Positions 46,046 through 55,955 of a stretch of 64,000 bases of DNA are shown in pieces. The translations under genes were made by a program, and so were the position numbers. This DNA comes from Bacillus sp. UNC438CL73TsuS30 (GTDB lineage: Bacteria > Bacillota > Bacilli > Bacillales > Cytobacillaceae), in NCBI RefSeq assembly GCF_000482325.1, contig NZ_KI535295.1, positions 421,060-485,059 on the forward strand, given 5' to 3'. The stretch's first letter is position 1, and each line of letters opens with the position of its first letter. Under the pieces are notes generated by a model. That model was not told where the DNA came from and did no database searches. It saw only the letters and a list, made by a program, of their open reading frames with translations.

Positions 46046-47374
46046 TTGAGTAAAATATACGTATTAGATACAAATGTCTTATTACAGGACCCGTATTCCA
46101 TTTTTTCATTTGAAGATAATGAAGTGGTCATTCCTGCAGTGGTTCTGGAAGAAGTGGACTCAAAGAAAAGGTATATGGATGAGATTGGTAGAAATGCTAG
46201 GCAGGTTTCAAGGTTAATTGATGGCCTGCGAGCGGCAGGAAAACTCCATGAAAAAATCCCGCTGGAAAATGGGGGAACGATCAGAATTGAATTAAATCAT
46301 CGCTCCTTTCATGAACTTCAGGATATTTTTATTGAAAAAACAAATGATAACCGAATTCTTGCGGTTGCAAAGAATTTATATATGGAGGAACAAACAAAAG
46401 AAAATGGAAAGCCAGTCATTATCGTCAGCAAAGATGCGCTAGTGCGGGTAAAAGCGGATGCAATCGGCCTTGATGCAGAGGATTTTTTAAACGACAGAGT
46501 AGTCGAATTTGAACATATTTACACAGGGTTTATCGAAGTTTTTCTGCCGATTGAATTACTTGGAAGATTTTACGAAAAAGGGGAACTATATCTCTCGGAA
46601 ATTGCCAATCATCCTTTTTATCCGAGCCAATTCCTTATCATGAAGGATGCGCTGGGAGGTTCGGCGTCTGCGATAGGGATGGTAGATAAAACGAGCAAGA
46701 AGGTAAAAAAATTGGTCCTAAATCAAGAGCATGTATGGGGAATTCATCCGCGAAATGTACAGCAGACGATGGCCATTGAACTCCTGCTTCGTAAGGATAT
46801 CACCTTGGTTACCCTAATTGGTAAGGCTGGGACTGGGAAAACATTGCTTGCACTCGCAGCTGGTCTAATGCAAACGGAGGACTTTAGGGAATATAAAAAA
46901 CTCCTTGTTGCCAGACCTATCGTACCGGTCGGGAAGGACTTAGGATTTCTTCCTGGTGAAAAGCAAGAGAAGCTTAGACCGTGGATGCAGCCTATATTTG
47001 ATAATTTGGAATTTCTTTTCAATACAAAAAAACCGGGAGAACTGGATGCGATTTTAGCCGGAATGGGCTCGATAGAGGTGGAAGCCTTAACCTATATTAG
47101 GGGAAGAAGTTTACCAAAACAATTTATCATTATTGATGAAGCACAAAATTTAACGAAACATGAAGTGAAGACGATTTTAACCCGGGTTGGGGAGGGCAGT
47201 AAAATCGTGTTAATGGGCGATCCGGAGCAAATTGATCATCCTTATTTGGATGCATATAATAATGGACTTACGTATGTGGTTGAAAAGTTTAAGGATCAGG
47301 ATATTTCAGGTCATGTAAAGCTTTTAAAAGGAGAAAGATCGGGGCTTGCAAGACTTGCCGCAGACCTTTTATAA
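46046..47374 (+). CDS. ylaK: PhoH-like PIN-ATPase YlaK
   Basis: The 442-residue protein joins an N-terminal PIN nuclease domain (VLDTNVLLQDP, later DNRILAVA) to a C-terminal PhoH P-loop ATPase (LIGKAGTGKT, about 257-266; FIIIDEAQNL as Walker B). Such PhoH2 proteins are RNA helicase/nucleases in other bacteria; here an RNA-processing role is inferred. The length equals that of B. subtilis YlaK. The TTG at 46046 follows gcgggagg and gives the N-terminus MSKIYVLDTN; the longer upstream frame has no site. Confidence 0.92.
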   Translation: MSKIYVLDTNVLLQDPYSIFSFEDNEVVIPAVVLEEVDSKKRYMDEIGRNARQVSRLIDGLRAAGKLHEKIPLENGGTIRIELNHRSFHELQDIFIEKTNDNRILAVAKNLYMEEQTKENGKPVIIVSKDALVRVKADAIGLDAEDFLNDRVVEFEHIYTGFIEVFLPIELLGRFYEKGELYLSEIANHPFYPSQFLIMKDALGGSASAIGMVDKTSKKVKKLVLNQEHVWGIHPRNVQQTMAIELLLRKDITLVTLIGKAGTGKTLLALAAGLMQTEDFREYKKLLVARPIVPVGKDLGFLPGEKQEKLRPWMQPIFDNLEFLFNTKKPGELDAILAGMGSIEVEALTYIRGRSLPKQFIIIDEAQNLTKHEVKTILTRVGEGSKIVLMGDPEQIDHPYLDAYNNGLTYVVEKFKDQDISGHVKLLKGERSGLARLAADLL

Positions 47375-47380
47375 AAAACA

Positions 47381-47410
47381 AACGGGCGCTTAATAAACAG
47401 CACCCGTCTT
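47381..47410. terminator. Terminator ylaK / ylaL
   Basis: acgggcgct and agcacccgt pair with one mismatch and are flanked by A- and T-rich runs. Confidence 0.7.
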
Positions 47411-47413
47411 ATT

Positions 47414-47911
47414 TTATTTAATATTAAATTGTTTAACATTTTTAATTGGATTGTGTTGATTTGAGCCATCTCCATAATAAAGATGTACCGGTCCATCGGA
47501 CGTTAATGGCTTGCCGTCTTCAGAAAATTTGAGGATAAACTCGAATGCCTCTTCAAGGGGAAATTCAATTTCCCCTTCTGGAGTCTCCACAACCACCATC
47601 TTTGCATCTGAATTAGGCTCGGCATTTTGCAAAAAAGGTTTTAGTGGAATACCAAAAGTACCTGTTAACATCTTAATTTTCTCATATTTCTTTTCGGTCT
47701 TTAAGGTCGGCGGATAGACTGCTCCTTCCATGATTTCGCGGTCCCAATGTTTTGAAACAGCTTTCGTATATTCTTCGAGTGGATCCTTATCTTCCTTTTC
47801 TAGAGAAAAATAGGTAGTTAAATCAATACGGCGATCGTCAAAAATCCATACACTTGGATCAAGCGTAATCGTATATTTACTATTACCTGAAATTAAAATA
47901 ATTTTATCCAA
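47414..47911 (-). CDS. ylaL: YlaL family protein
   Basis: The 165-residue acidic soluble protein corresponds in place to B. subtilis ylaL. The N-terminal half (SVWIFDDRRIDL) and the C-terminal FEFILKFSEDGKPL..GPVHLYYG are distinctive, but no catalytic motif is recognised. The TTG start at 47911 lies nine bases from acggggg. It is oriented against ylaK as in B. subtilis. Confidence 0.8.
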   Translation of the reverse strand: MDKIILISGNSKYTITLDPSVWIFDDRRIDLTTYFSLEKEDKDPLEEYTKAVSKHWDREIMEGAVYPPTLKTEKKYEKIKMLTGTFGIPLKPFLQNAEPNSDAKMVVVETPEGEIEFPLEEAFEFILKFSEDGKPLTSDGPVHLYYGDGSNQHNPIKNVKQFNIK

Positions 47912-48090
47912 TTTTTTTACCCCCGTTCATTACACGAATTAAGTATAACTTTTTTTTAGATGAATGTCATATTCGGGAGATAAAATGGATTTCAGTCTAC
48001 ACCTGTATGTCATTATTCTTGCATTTTTATGCTCTAAACGTTAAAATTTAAAGATAAGTGGGTTATCGCTCTGAAATGGGGGGATGAATG

Positions 48091-48372
48091 TTGGCGTCTG
48101 AAATGATCGTGAATCATCAGGAAAAAGCATATGCCTTATTGCAGGCTGACGCTGAAAAAATATTAAAGCTTATTAAGGTGCAAATGGACAATCTTACGAT
48201 GCCTCAATGCCCTCTTTATGAAGAGGTATTGGATACACAAATGTTTGGATTATCGAGAGAGATAGATTTTGCAGCCCGACTAGGCTTAATTGATATTAAG
48301 GACGGAAAAGCACTTTTAGATCAATTGGAACGTGAACTATCCGCACTCCATGATGCATTCAAAAGAAAATAA
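48091..48372 (+). CDS. ylaN: YlaN (DUF1507) iron-homeostasis protein
   Basis: The 93-residue helical protein contains the highly conserved [20 protein letters not shown], as in B. subtilis and Staphylococcus YlaN. It has been linked to iron homeostasis through interaction with Fur; it is essential in B. subtilis unless iron is added. I chose TTG 48091 because homologues start MASEM and it lies seven bases from the G-run; the ATG at 48088 is an alternative giving one more residue. Confidence 0.9.
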   Translation: MASEMIVNHQEKAYALLQADAEKILKLIKVQMDNLTMPQCPLYEEVLDTQMFGLSREIDFAARLGLIDIKDGKALLDQLERELSALHDAFKRK

Positions 48373-48378
48373 ATGACC

Positions 48379-48433
48379 AAAGAACTCAAACAGTAAAGAT
48401 TTCCATTTGTTTGAGTTCTTTATTATTTTTATT
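48379..48433 (+). terminator. Terminator after ylaN
   Basis: aaagaactcaaaca and tgtttgagttcttt form a 14-base perfect stem, with tattattttt after it. Confidence 0.9.
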
Positions 48434-48546
48434 CCCTTTTTCACTTGAAAAATTATTAGAAGTCAGTAACTTTTCCTCAAGAAATATGTCCAATTTTCTA
48501 TTATAATAGTATTGTTAAATTAAATCTGAAGATGAGGAAGAAATGA

Positions 48547-49752
48547 ATGGTAAAAAAAATATTAAAGTCCTATGACTATCCTTTAATCCTCGCTATTATC
48601 CTATTGTCGTTATTTGGATTGGTTATGGTTTACAGCGCCAGCATGGCAACTGCTGTTCAACGATATGGGCTGCCCAGCGATTACTTTTACCAAAAACAAA
48701 AAATATTTTTACTTGGGTCATTAGTGATTTTTATTTTTACTGCTATTATCCCATACAAAATAATGAAATTTACAAAATACTTTTTAGCACCGATGGTATT
48801 TTTATCGATTATCGCGTTATTAGGCATATTTGCTTTTGGAACGGTTGCAGGAAATGCCCAAAGTTGGTACCAAATTGGCCCTTTAAAAATTCAACCTTCA
48901 GAGTTTGTTAAATTGGCGATGATTATTTATTTATCTGCCGTTTATGCAAAAAAACAGACCTATATTAATCAATTTAACAAGGGAGTTCTACCCCCTCTAG
49001 TTTATTTAATGATTGTCGTTGTGTTAATTGCAAAACAACCTGACTATGGGACGGCACTTATTATTGTTCTCATTGCTGGAACCATTATTATCTCCTCCGG
49101 TATGAATTTAAAAAGTATGTCTAAATTACTTTTAATTGGGGTAATTATTGGTTTAATTTTTATTGTTTTTGCAAGAGGAGAAATTTTTACACAAAAACGG
49201 GTTGACCGTTTTTCTGTTCGAAGTGATCCATTTAAAGAAGAACAAACATCCGGCTATCATTTGGCAAATTCATATATTGCAATTGGTTCTGGTGGGGTTA
49301 ACGGATTAGGATTGGGAAGAAGTATTCAGAAACTAGGGTACCTTCCAGAATCACACACAGATTTTATCATGGCTGTCATTGCCGAAGAACTGGGTGTTTG
49401 GGGAGTTGGTTTTGTAATTCTAACCCTGGCCTATATTGTTTTAAGAGGGATTTATATTGGTTTAAAATGTAAAGACCCTTTTGGAAGTCTCCTTGCAATA
49501 GGGATTTCCAGTATGATTGGAATTCAATCTTTCATAAACCTTGCCGGGGTTTCAGGAGTAATGCCCCTTACGGGTGTACCACTGCCATTTGTAAGCTACG
49601 GTGGTTCCTCACTTCTTACGCTTGCAATATCTGTCGGAATTCTTGTCAATGTCTCAATGTTTGTAAAATATGAGAGTAGGAAAAATAACCCAAATCAAAA
49701 AGGAAAAAAAGAGCGGAACAAAGACGGTAAAGTATTCTATCTTCAACAATAA
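48547..49752 (+). CDS. ftsW: Cell-division peptidoglycan polymerase FtsW
   Basis: This SEDS-family glycosyltransferase of 401 residues has about ten membrane helices. Conserved blocks are present: KIQPSEFVKLAMI, AKQPDYGTAL (with the catalytic-type Asp in the following loop), GYHLANSYIAIGSGG, LPESHTDFIMAVIAEELG and PLTGVPLPFVSYGGSS. It polymerises septal peptidoglycan with a class B PBP. The basic C-tail is cytoplasmic. In B. subtilis pycA follows; here ctaA comes next. Confidence 0.95.
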   Translation: MVKKILKSYDYPLILAIILLSLFGLVMVYSASMATAVQRYGLPSDYFYQKQKIFLLGSLVIFIFTAIIPYKIMKFTKYFLAPMVFLSIIALLGIFAFGTVAGNAQSWYQIGPLKIQPSEFVKLAMIIYLSAVYAKKQTYINQFNKGVLPPLVYLMIVVVLIAKQPDYGTALIIVLIAGTIIISSGMNLKSMSKLLLIGVIIGLIFIVFARGEIFTQKRVDRFSVRSDPFKEEQTSGYHLANSYIAIGSGGVNGLGLGRSIQKLGYLPESHTDFIMAVIAEELGVWGVGFVILTLAYIVLRGIYIGLKCKDPFGSLLAIGISSMIGIQSFINLAGVSGVMPLTGVPLPFVSYGGSSLLTLAISVGILVNVSMFVKYESRKNNPNQKGKKERNKDGKVFYLQQ

Positions 49753-49783
49753 AAAAGCTGCCACTTAATGGCAGCTTTTTTAT
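49751..49783. terminator. Bidirectional terminator ftsW / ctaA
   Basis: aaaaaagctgcca and tggcagctttttt pair over 13 bases. Confidence 0.92.
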
Positions 49784-50688
49784 TTATAATTTTTTCTGGA
49801 CCTTGAATATAAAAGTAATAAATAACTTAAAACACCAAATAAACAAGTGATGAAAAAGGCATGTAATAGGGCGATATAGAGATTAAGTCTGCTGAAAATA
49901 ATCAAGGCACCAGCAATCACTTGCAAGCATACAAGGCAAAATGAAATAATCCAGCCCCAGTAAAGAACCTTTTGCTCTTTATAATAACGTATGGCCAAAT
50001 ATGTAACATAGGCAATCCAGATAAATATCAAAGCTGCAGCAGTACGATGGCCCATTTGTACCCATTCATACATGTTGGTGGGTAAGCCGGGCGCATCATT
50101 AAGACATAAAGGCCAATCACGACAGACAAGGCTTGATTTTGTATGGCGGACAAGTGCGCCGGTATAGATGACAAGATAACTGTAGATGGAAACACCAACA
50201 ATGTGAAACCCCATCCTCTTATCAATAAAAAGCTTGTCTGCATCAAATTTCTTATCTATTTCAAAAATAAGCAGGGTAAGTAAAAAAACGGCTGCAAAGG
50301 ATACAAGGGAAATTCCAAAGTGCAATGCCAGAACAAAGCTAGATTGGCCCCACATGACAGCTGCTGCCCCAATTAATCCCTGCAGAAGCAGGAAAAAGAA
50401 GGAGAGAAACGATAGAAACCTTGTTTCCCGAATATGACCAATGACCTTCCAAGTCCAAATGGATAAAATAAGTACCATGATACCTTCAGCGCCGGAAACT
50501 AGCCGATGGGCAAGCTCGATAATTAATTCTGGAGTTATGTCAGATGGGACAAATTTATCCTCGCATAGCGGCCATGACCTTCCACAGCCCATTCCGGAAC
50601 CCGTTTTTGTCACAAGTGCTCCGCCAAGTAAAACTAAAATCATACCAATCGTAGTGGCGACAGCCAACCACTTTAAAGAACGTTGCAA
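49780..50688 (-). CDS. ctaA: Haem A synthase CtaA
   Basis: CtaA oxidises the C8 methyl of haem O to a formyl group, giving haem A for the oxidase encoded downstream. It is an eight-helix membrane protein of 302 residues; haem-ligand His occur in [28 protein letters not shown] and LLHAFF, and a Cys pair in the loops ([15 protein letters not shown]) matches the Bacillus type. I chose TTG 50688 (MQRSLKW, aligning with the homologue) behind agaaggtga; a GTG nine bases upstream lies in that site. Confidence 0.94.
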   Translation of the reverse strand: MQRSLKWLAVATTIGMILVLLGGALVTKTGSGMGCGRSWPLCEDKFVPSDITPELIIELAHRLVSGAEGIMVLILSIWTWKVIGHIRETRFLSFLSFFFLLLQGLIGAAAVMWGQSSFVLALHFGISLVSFAAVFLLTLLIFEIDKKFDADKLFIDKRMGFHIVGVSIYSYLVIYTGALVRHTKSSLVCRDWPLCLNDAPGLPTNMYEWVQMGHRTAAALIFIWIAYVTYLAIRYYKEQKVLYWGWIISFCLVCLQVIAGALIIFSRLNLYIALLHAFFITCLFGVLSYLLLLYSRSRKNYK

Positions 50689-50697
50689 AAAATTCAC

Positions 50698-51241
50698 CTT
50701 CTTAACTTAGTTCAAAAATTTGTCAATGGATATTATTGTAAGTATAATAAATTAATGGTATAGAAAAAAGCCCTAATTCATCATATCGAAAAGAAGAGGA
50801 AAAGAACAGAATTTCGAAATTTTTTTTGATGATTTTTAAATTGTAATAGGGGAATGGATAATTTTAAATTTTCACAATTATTATAGTGGAAACTATTGAA
50901 ACTTACCTAACAGTTTGTTAAAACTATAAAGGATAGCTATATTTAGGAATTTTTTCCCTATAATCTAGGAAATAAAGGGTTTTTGAGTATTCGGAAAATT
51001 ACGGACACAATTTAGTCAAAAATTATTCAAAAAAAATTCACAAAAAACACTCGAAGTGTGATTTAATATACAGTGAAAGTGTTTTTTAAAACACTTCTTT
51101 TTTAAAAGATATTCTTAACTTAGAAAATTATAAATTCAGACATTATTTTTTCCAGATGATTAAATAGAAAAGATAAAATAAATTAGGTATCGTTACAACG
51201 GATATTGCAAATATTGTAATAAAGGATTAGGAGGAGAAAAA
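50698..51241. other. Divergent ctaA / ctaB control region
   Basis: About 540 AT-rich bases without a gene. A plus-strand TATAAT at 50959-50964 is the best -10, but its -35 is poor, consistent with an activator such as ResD (inferred, not shown). On the minus strand TATACT at 50746-50741 could serve ctaA. A terminator-like hairpin sits at 51077-51105. Confidence 0.4.
51077..51105 (+). terminator. Terminator-like hairpin in ctaB leader
   Basis: aagtgtttt and aaaacactt form a perfect nine-base stem followed by cttttttaaa. It lies between the likely promoter and ctaB, so it could attenuate the cta operon. Confidence 0.6.
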
Positions 51242-52180
51242 ATGTCCAATTCAAAGGCTTTTGGTGATACTGCTATAGAAAACGACGCATCAAGCCTGCA
51301 AACTGGTATCGAAAAAACGTCGGCATGGAAGGACTTTTTAGCCCTTATTAAAATTGGGATTGTCAATTCCAATCTCATTACAGCGTTTACTGGCCTATGG
51401 CTCGCACTTCATTTTACCGGACAAAGTTTTTTACATAACTTAGATATCGTATTCTTTACGTTAGCTGGATCAGCCCTTATTATCGCTGGGTCATGCGTTA
51501 TTAATAACTGGTTTGACCGCGATATTGATCACTTAATGGATCGAACAAAAGCTAGACCGACCGTTACAGGGAAATTGGCCCCTGCAAAGGTATTGACATT
51601 TGGGATTATCTTAATTGGTTTGGGAACACTGTCTTTATTATTTACTACTTTAACTGCAACAGTAATAGGACTGCTTGGAGTTTTTAGTTATGTTTTCCTC
51701 TATACATTATGGTCAAAACGACAGTTGGTTTCAAATACCATCATTGGAAGTATCTCAGGTGCTGTCCCGCCGTTAATTGGCTGGGCTGCAGTTGATGGAA
51801 ATCTTGATAAAATGGCTTGGGCATTATTTGTTCTCATGTTTGCTTGGCAGCCTCCCCATTTTTATGCATTGGCAATGAGAAGGGTGAAGGAATATAAAGC
51901 AGCAGGAATTCCAATGCTTCCAGTGGTTAAAGGATTTAAAACCACAAAAAGACATATAGTTCTATGGGTAGCTGTTTTATTGCCTATCCCATTTTTCTTG
52001 AAAAGTTTAGGAATCCCATTTCTAATTCTTGCAACCGTGTTAAATCTCGGCTGGCTTGCATTAGGGATTTATGGATATAGGATCAAAGATGATATTAAGT
52101 GGGCAAAACTAATGTTTGTGTACTCATTGCAATATTTAACTATTATATTTGTAGCGATGGTTATTGTTACATTGATTTAG
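51242..52180 (+). CDS. ctaB: Protoheme IX farnesyltransferase (haem O synthase)
   Basis: CtaB attaches a farnesyl group to haem B, making haem O, the substrate of CtaA. The 312-residue UbiA-family membrane protein has the first Asp-rich prenyl-PP motif [19 protein letters not shown] and the second-loop block [13 protein letters not shown], with about nine helices. The start follows aggaggag. ctaC is 189 bases downstream, across a structured gap. Confidence 0.95.
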   Translation: MSNSKAFGDTAIENDASSLQTGIEKTSAWKDFLALIKIGIVNSNLITAFTGLWLALHFTGQSFLHNLDIVFFTLAGSALIIAGSCVINNWFDRDIDHLMDRTKARPTVTGKLAPAKVLTFGIILIGLGTLSLLFTTLTATVIGLLGVFSYVFLYTLWSKRQLVSNTIIGSISGAVPPLIGWAAVDGNLDKMAWALFVLMFAWQPPHFYALAMRRVKEYKAAGIPMLPVVKGFKTTKRHIVLWVAVLLPIPFFLKSLGIPFLILATVLNLGWLALGIYGYRIKDDIKWAKLMFVYSLQYLTIIFVAMVIVTLI

Positions 52181-52200
52181 TTTTGCGGTGATATTCTTCT

Positions 52201-52258
52201 ACGCTAATGGAAGTAATTCTGCCTTGGCAAAAGAATTACAGCGGTGGACTTTAAAATG
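52201..52258 (+). other. Hairpins between ctaB and ctaC
   Basis: gtaattct and agaattac enclose an inner gcc/ggc pair set, giving a compact hairpin near 52209-52240. No T-run follows. In B. subtilis the ctaB-ctaC gap is a known point of regulation; a similar role is possible here. Confidence 0.4.
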
Positions 52259-52369
52259 AAGCCCCGCCGCAGGGTATTCTTACATAGAGGGATGAATCAT
52301 TCTACATACTTCTTTGATCTAAAATTTATACTAAAGAAATTTTTTATGAAAGAGGGGTTTGATTGAGCT

Positions 52370-53425
52370 ATGAAAAGGCTTGCGAAATGGCGTTTAATTT
52401 CGTTGTTTGCGATCTTAGCGCTAATTCTCTCCGGATGTGGTGAACCGTTCCTATCAACGTTACAGCCTGCTGGTGAAGTTGCAGATATGCAATATGGTTT
52501 AATGAAGTTAAGTACTTATATCATGGTGGGAGTTATCCTAGTTGTCATGATCATTTTCGTCTTAGTTTTCTTCCGTTTTAGAAGAAAGGACGATAAAATT
52601 CCTAAACAGGTTGAGGGGAGTCATAAATTAGAAATTATTTGGACGGTTATTCCGATTCTATTACTTCTAATTCTGGCTGTTCCAACGGTTGCTGCAACGT
52701 TCAAGCTTGCAGATGTGTCAAAAATGGATCAGAAAAACACGAAAGCACTTGTTATTAATGTGCGTTCCCATTTATATTGGTGGGATTTTGAATATCCAGG
52801 TCAAAAAATTGTAACTAGCCAAGAGTTAGTTGTTCCTACAAATGAAAAAGTTTATTTTAGCTTAAAATCTATGGATGTAAAACACGCTTTTTGGATTCCA
52901 GCAGTAGGTGGGAAAATGGATACTAACACAGATAACATTAATAAATTCTGGTTAGAGTTCGACAGTAAAAAAGCTGATGAGGCAGGAAACTTATTCTATG
53001 GTAAGTGTGCTGAGCTATGCGGACCATCCCATGCATTGATGGACTTTAAAGTTAAAACAATGTCCCGCGATCAATTTGATGGCTGGGTGAAAGCAATGCA
53101 AAATGTAAAAGAACCACAAAAAGCAACTACAGCTGCAGCACAGCAAGGACAAGAAATCTTTAATAAAAGTTGTGTAGGTTGTCATGCAGTAACACAACAA
53201 CCAAAACCTGAAGCAGCAAGACTTGCACCAAACTTAACAAACTTTGGTGATCGATCTCGTGTTGCTGGTATTTTGGATCATAATAAAACAGAAATTAAAA
53301 ATTGGATTCGAAATCCTGAAACATATAAACCAGGAAATAAAATGACTGGTAAATACCCAGAAATGTCTGAAGATCAATTAAATGCTTTATCTGAGTATTT
53401 AATGGGCCTGAAAGTACAACAGTAG
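52370..53425 (+). CDS. ctaC: Cytochrome c oxidase subunit II with fused cytochrome c
   Basis: Subunit II of the caa3 oxidase takes electrons from cytochrome c to the CuA centre. The 351-residue lipoprotein has a lipobox (LSGC near 23), two membrane helices (about 45-70 and 90-112), the cupredoxin domain with CuA ligands in GKCAELCGPSHALM, and a C-terminal cytochrome c domain with CVGCH (about 265-269) and a later axial Met (NKMTGKYPEM). The fused haem c makes it a caa3 rather than aa3 enzyme. The start follows agaggggtttg. Confidence 0.96.
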   Translation: MKRLAKWRLISLFAILALILSGCGEPFLSTLQPAGEVADMQYGLMKLSTYIMVGVILVVMIIFVLVFFRFRRKDDKIPKQVEGSHKLEIIWTVIPILLLLILAVPTVAATFKLADVSKMDQKNTKALVINVRSHLYWWDFEYPGQKIVTSQELVVPTNEKVYFSLKSMDVKHAFWIPAVGGKMDTNTDNINKFWLEFDSKKADEAGNLFYGKCAELCGPSHALMDFKVKTMSRDQFDGWVKAMQNVKEPQKATTAAAQQGQEIFNKSCVGCHAVTQQPKPEAARLAPNLTNFGDRSRVAGILDHNKTEIKNWIRNPETYKPGNKMTGKYPEMSEDQLNALSEYLMGLKVQQ

Positions 53426-53456
53426 TAGGGGAATTGGTTGAAAGGGAGGTAAAATT

Positions 53457-55325
53457 GTGAGTACCTATGCTCAAAAAAAAGGATTTGGCGCAACTTTATG
53501 GGATTTCTTAACCACAGTTGACCATAAAAAAATCGCGATCCTCTATATGATTGCAGGCGGATTTTTCTTCTTAGTAGGTGGAATCGAAGCGGTCTTTATC
53601 CGTATCCAGCTTGCAGTGCCAAATAATGATTTTGTCAGTGCTGGACAATTTAACGAAATTATTACGATGCACGGAACAACGATGATTTTCCTTGCAGCGA
53701 TGCCGCTAATTTTTGGTTTTATGAATGCGGTAATGCCTTTACAGATTGGGGCACGCGATGTAGCGTTCCCATATGTAAATGCTTTAGGATTTTGGTTATT
53801 CTTTTTCGGCGGTGTTTTTCTAAACCTTTCATGGTTTTTAGGCGGGGCACCGGATGCAGGCTGGACATCTTATGCATCACTAGCTGTTGCATCTAAAGGA
53901 CATGGTGTTGATTTCTATATTTTAGGGTTACAGATTTCTGGTCTTGGAACCTTAATTGGTGGTATTAACTTCCTTGTAACCATCATCAATATGCGTGCAC
54001 CAGGAATGACGTATATGAGGATGCCATTGTTTACTTGGACAACATTTGTTACATCTGCATTGATTTTATTTGCATTTCCTCCATTAACAGTGGGTTTAGT
54101 GTTAATGATGTTTGATCGCTTGTTCGGAGCGAATTTCTTTGAAGTTTCTATGGGTGGTAATACCGTTATTTGGGAACACCTTTTCTGGATTTTTGGACAC
54201 CCAGAGGTTTATATTTTGATTTTACCTGCTTTTGGTATTTTCTCTGAAATATTCCCGATTTTCTCAAGAAAACGCTTATTTGGTTACTCCTCCATGGTAT
54301 TTGCAACCGTTTTAATCGGTTTCTTAGGATTCATGGTTTGGGCTCACCACATGTTTACAACAGGATTAGGACCAGTAGCGAACGCCATTTTCGCTGTTGC
54401 TACAATGGCAATTGGTGTACCAACTGGTATTAAAATTTTCAACTGGTTATTAACTCTTTGGGGTGGTAGTGTTAAATTTACTACACCTATGCATTGGGCC
54501 TTTGCGTTTATTCCATCGTTTCTTGCTGGTGGTGTAACAGGGGTTATGCTTGCGTCTGCAGCTGCAGACTATCAGTATCATGATACGTATTTCGTTGTTG
54601 CCCATTTCCACTATGTAATTGTCGGCGGTGTAGTATTTGCCGTTTTTGCCGGAACTCACCTATATTGGCCAAAAATGTTTGGTACAATGTTAAATGAAGC
54701 AATGGGTAAAATAACTTTCTGGTTATTCTTTATTGGGTTCCATATGACATTCTTTATTCAACATTTCTTGGGACTCTGGGGAATGCCGCGTCGTGTTTTC
54801 ACTTACCTTCCAGGTCAGGGGTTTGACACGGCTAACATGATTAGTTCTATCGGTGCTGCCTTTATGGGTGTAGCAGTTATCGTAATGCTACTAAACATTA
54901 TTGTTACATCTGTAAAAAATGTTAAAGTTGGAAACGATCCTTGGGGAGACGGTAGAACCCTTGAATGGTCAATTCCGTCACCACCTCCATTCTACAACTT
55001 TAAGCAGCTTCCACTTGTTCGTGGATTAGATGCTTATTGGTTAGAAAAAATGGAAGGTAAAAAGGAAATGACACCTGCTGAGCCGCTTGGTGATATTCAC
55101 ATGCCGAATTCATCATTCCTTCCATTTACAACGGCTCTTGGACTGTTCATTGCCGCATTCGGTGCTATGTACCATGTAAATGATAAAGCATGGGCATTGC
55201 CTGTTATGATTATTGGTTTACTTGTAACATTTGGGTCCATGTTCTTACGTTCAGTAATTGATGACCATGGTTTCCATATCCATAAGGAAGAATTACTTGA
55301 AGAAGAAAAGGGGGCTAAGGCATAA
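53457..55325 (+). CDS. ctaD: Cytochrome c oxidase subunit I
   Basis: Subunit I carries haem a and the haem a3-CuB site where O2 is reduced. The 622-residue protein has about 14 helices. Ligand blocks are visible: TMHGTTMIF (haem a His), WIFGHPEVYIL (CuB His and cross-linked Tyr), WAHHMFTTG (CuB His pair) and VAHFHYVIVGG (haem a3 and haem a His). The GTG start at 53457 follows gggaggt. It overlaps ctaE by one base. Confidence 0.97.
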   Translation: MSTYAQKKGFGATLWDFLTTVDHKKIAILYMIAGGFFFLVGGIEAVFIRIQLAVPNNDFVSAGQFNEIITMHGTTMIFLAAMPLIFGFMNAVMPLQIGARDVAFPYVNALGFWLFFFGGVFLNLSWFLGGAPDAGWTSYASLAVASKGHGVDFYILGLQISGLGTLIGGINFLVTIINMRAPGMTYMRMPLFTWTTFVTSALILFAFPPLTVGLVLMMFDRLFGANFFEVSMGGNTVIWEHLFWIFGHPEVYILILPAFGIFSEIFPIFSRKRLFGYSSMVFATVLIGFLGFMVWAHHMFTTGLGPVANAIFAVATMAIGVPTGIKIFNWLLTLWGGSVKFTTPMHWAFAFIPSFLAGGVTGVMLASAAADYQYHDTYFVVAHFHYVIVGGVVFAVFAGTHLYWPKMFGTMLNEAMGKITFWLFFIGFHMTFFIQHFLGLWGMPRRVFTYLPGQGFDTANMISSIGAAFMGVAVIVMLLNIIVTSVKNVKVGNDPWGDGRTLEWSIPSPPPFYNFKQLPLVRGLDAYWLEKMEGKKEMTPAEPLGDIHMPNSSFLPFTTALGLFIAAFGAMYHVNDKAWALPVMIIGLLVTFGSMFLRSVIDDHGFHIHKEELLEEEKGAKA

Positions 55326-55951
55326 TGCACGCTGAAGAAAAATTCACATATGAAAACTGGCCTGCTGAGCCTGAAAAATCCACCCTTGAGTCAAAAAATA
55401 AGTTCTTAGGATTTTGGTTTTTCTTAGGCGGGGAGACTGTACTCTTCGCTTCTCTCTTCGCAACCTATCTTGCATTAAAAGATAAGGTTCCGGATTCAAG
55501 TCAGCATTTGGCAAAAGATTTGTTTGAACTTCCGCTGACATTTGTTGCAACAATGCTTCTTTTAACAAGTTCGCTAACAAGTGTATATGCAATGTATCAT
55601 ATGAAAAACTTTGCCTTTAAGAAAATGATGGTATGGCTTGGATTGACTGCATTATTAGGTGCCGGATTCCTTGGACTAGAGGTTTACGAGTTTAAAAACT
55701 ATGTTCATGAGGGGCATACCTTTACAAGTAGTGCATTTGGTTCTGCTTTCTATACATTAGTTGGTTTCCATGGTGGTCACGTTGCATTTGGTTTATTATG
55801 GTGCTTAACACTAATGTTCCGAAATGGGAAGCGAGGCTTAGACCTTTACAACGCGCCTAAATTTTATGTGTTTAGTTTATACTGGCACTTTATCGACGTT
55901 GTTTGGGTATTCATCTTTACAGTAGTATATTTAATGGGAATGGTGGGATAA
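55325..55951 (+). CDS. ctaE: Cytochrome c oxidase subunit III
   Basis: Subunit III of the haem-copper oxidase has 208 residues and five predicted helices. Conserved parts are FWFFLGGETVLFASLFATYL near the N-terminus, GFHGGHVAFGL and YWHFIDVVWVFIF at the end. Its ATG overlaps the ctaD stop (taatg), indicating coupled translation. The subunit stabilises proton uptake in the complex. Confidence 0.96.
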   Translation: MHAEEKFTYENWPAEPEKSTLESKNKFLGFWFFLGGETVLFASLFATYLALKDKVPDSSQHLAKDLFELPLTFVATMLLLTSSLTSVYAMYHMKNFAFKKMMVWLGLTALLGAGFLGLEVYEFKNYVHEGHTFTSSAFGSAFYTLVGFHGGHVAFGLLWCLTLMFRNGKRGLDLYNAPKFYVFSLYWHFIDVVWVFIFTVVYLMGMVG

Positions 55952-55955
55952 ACTG

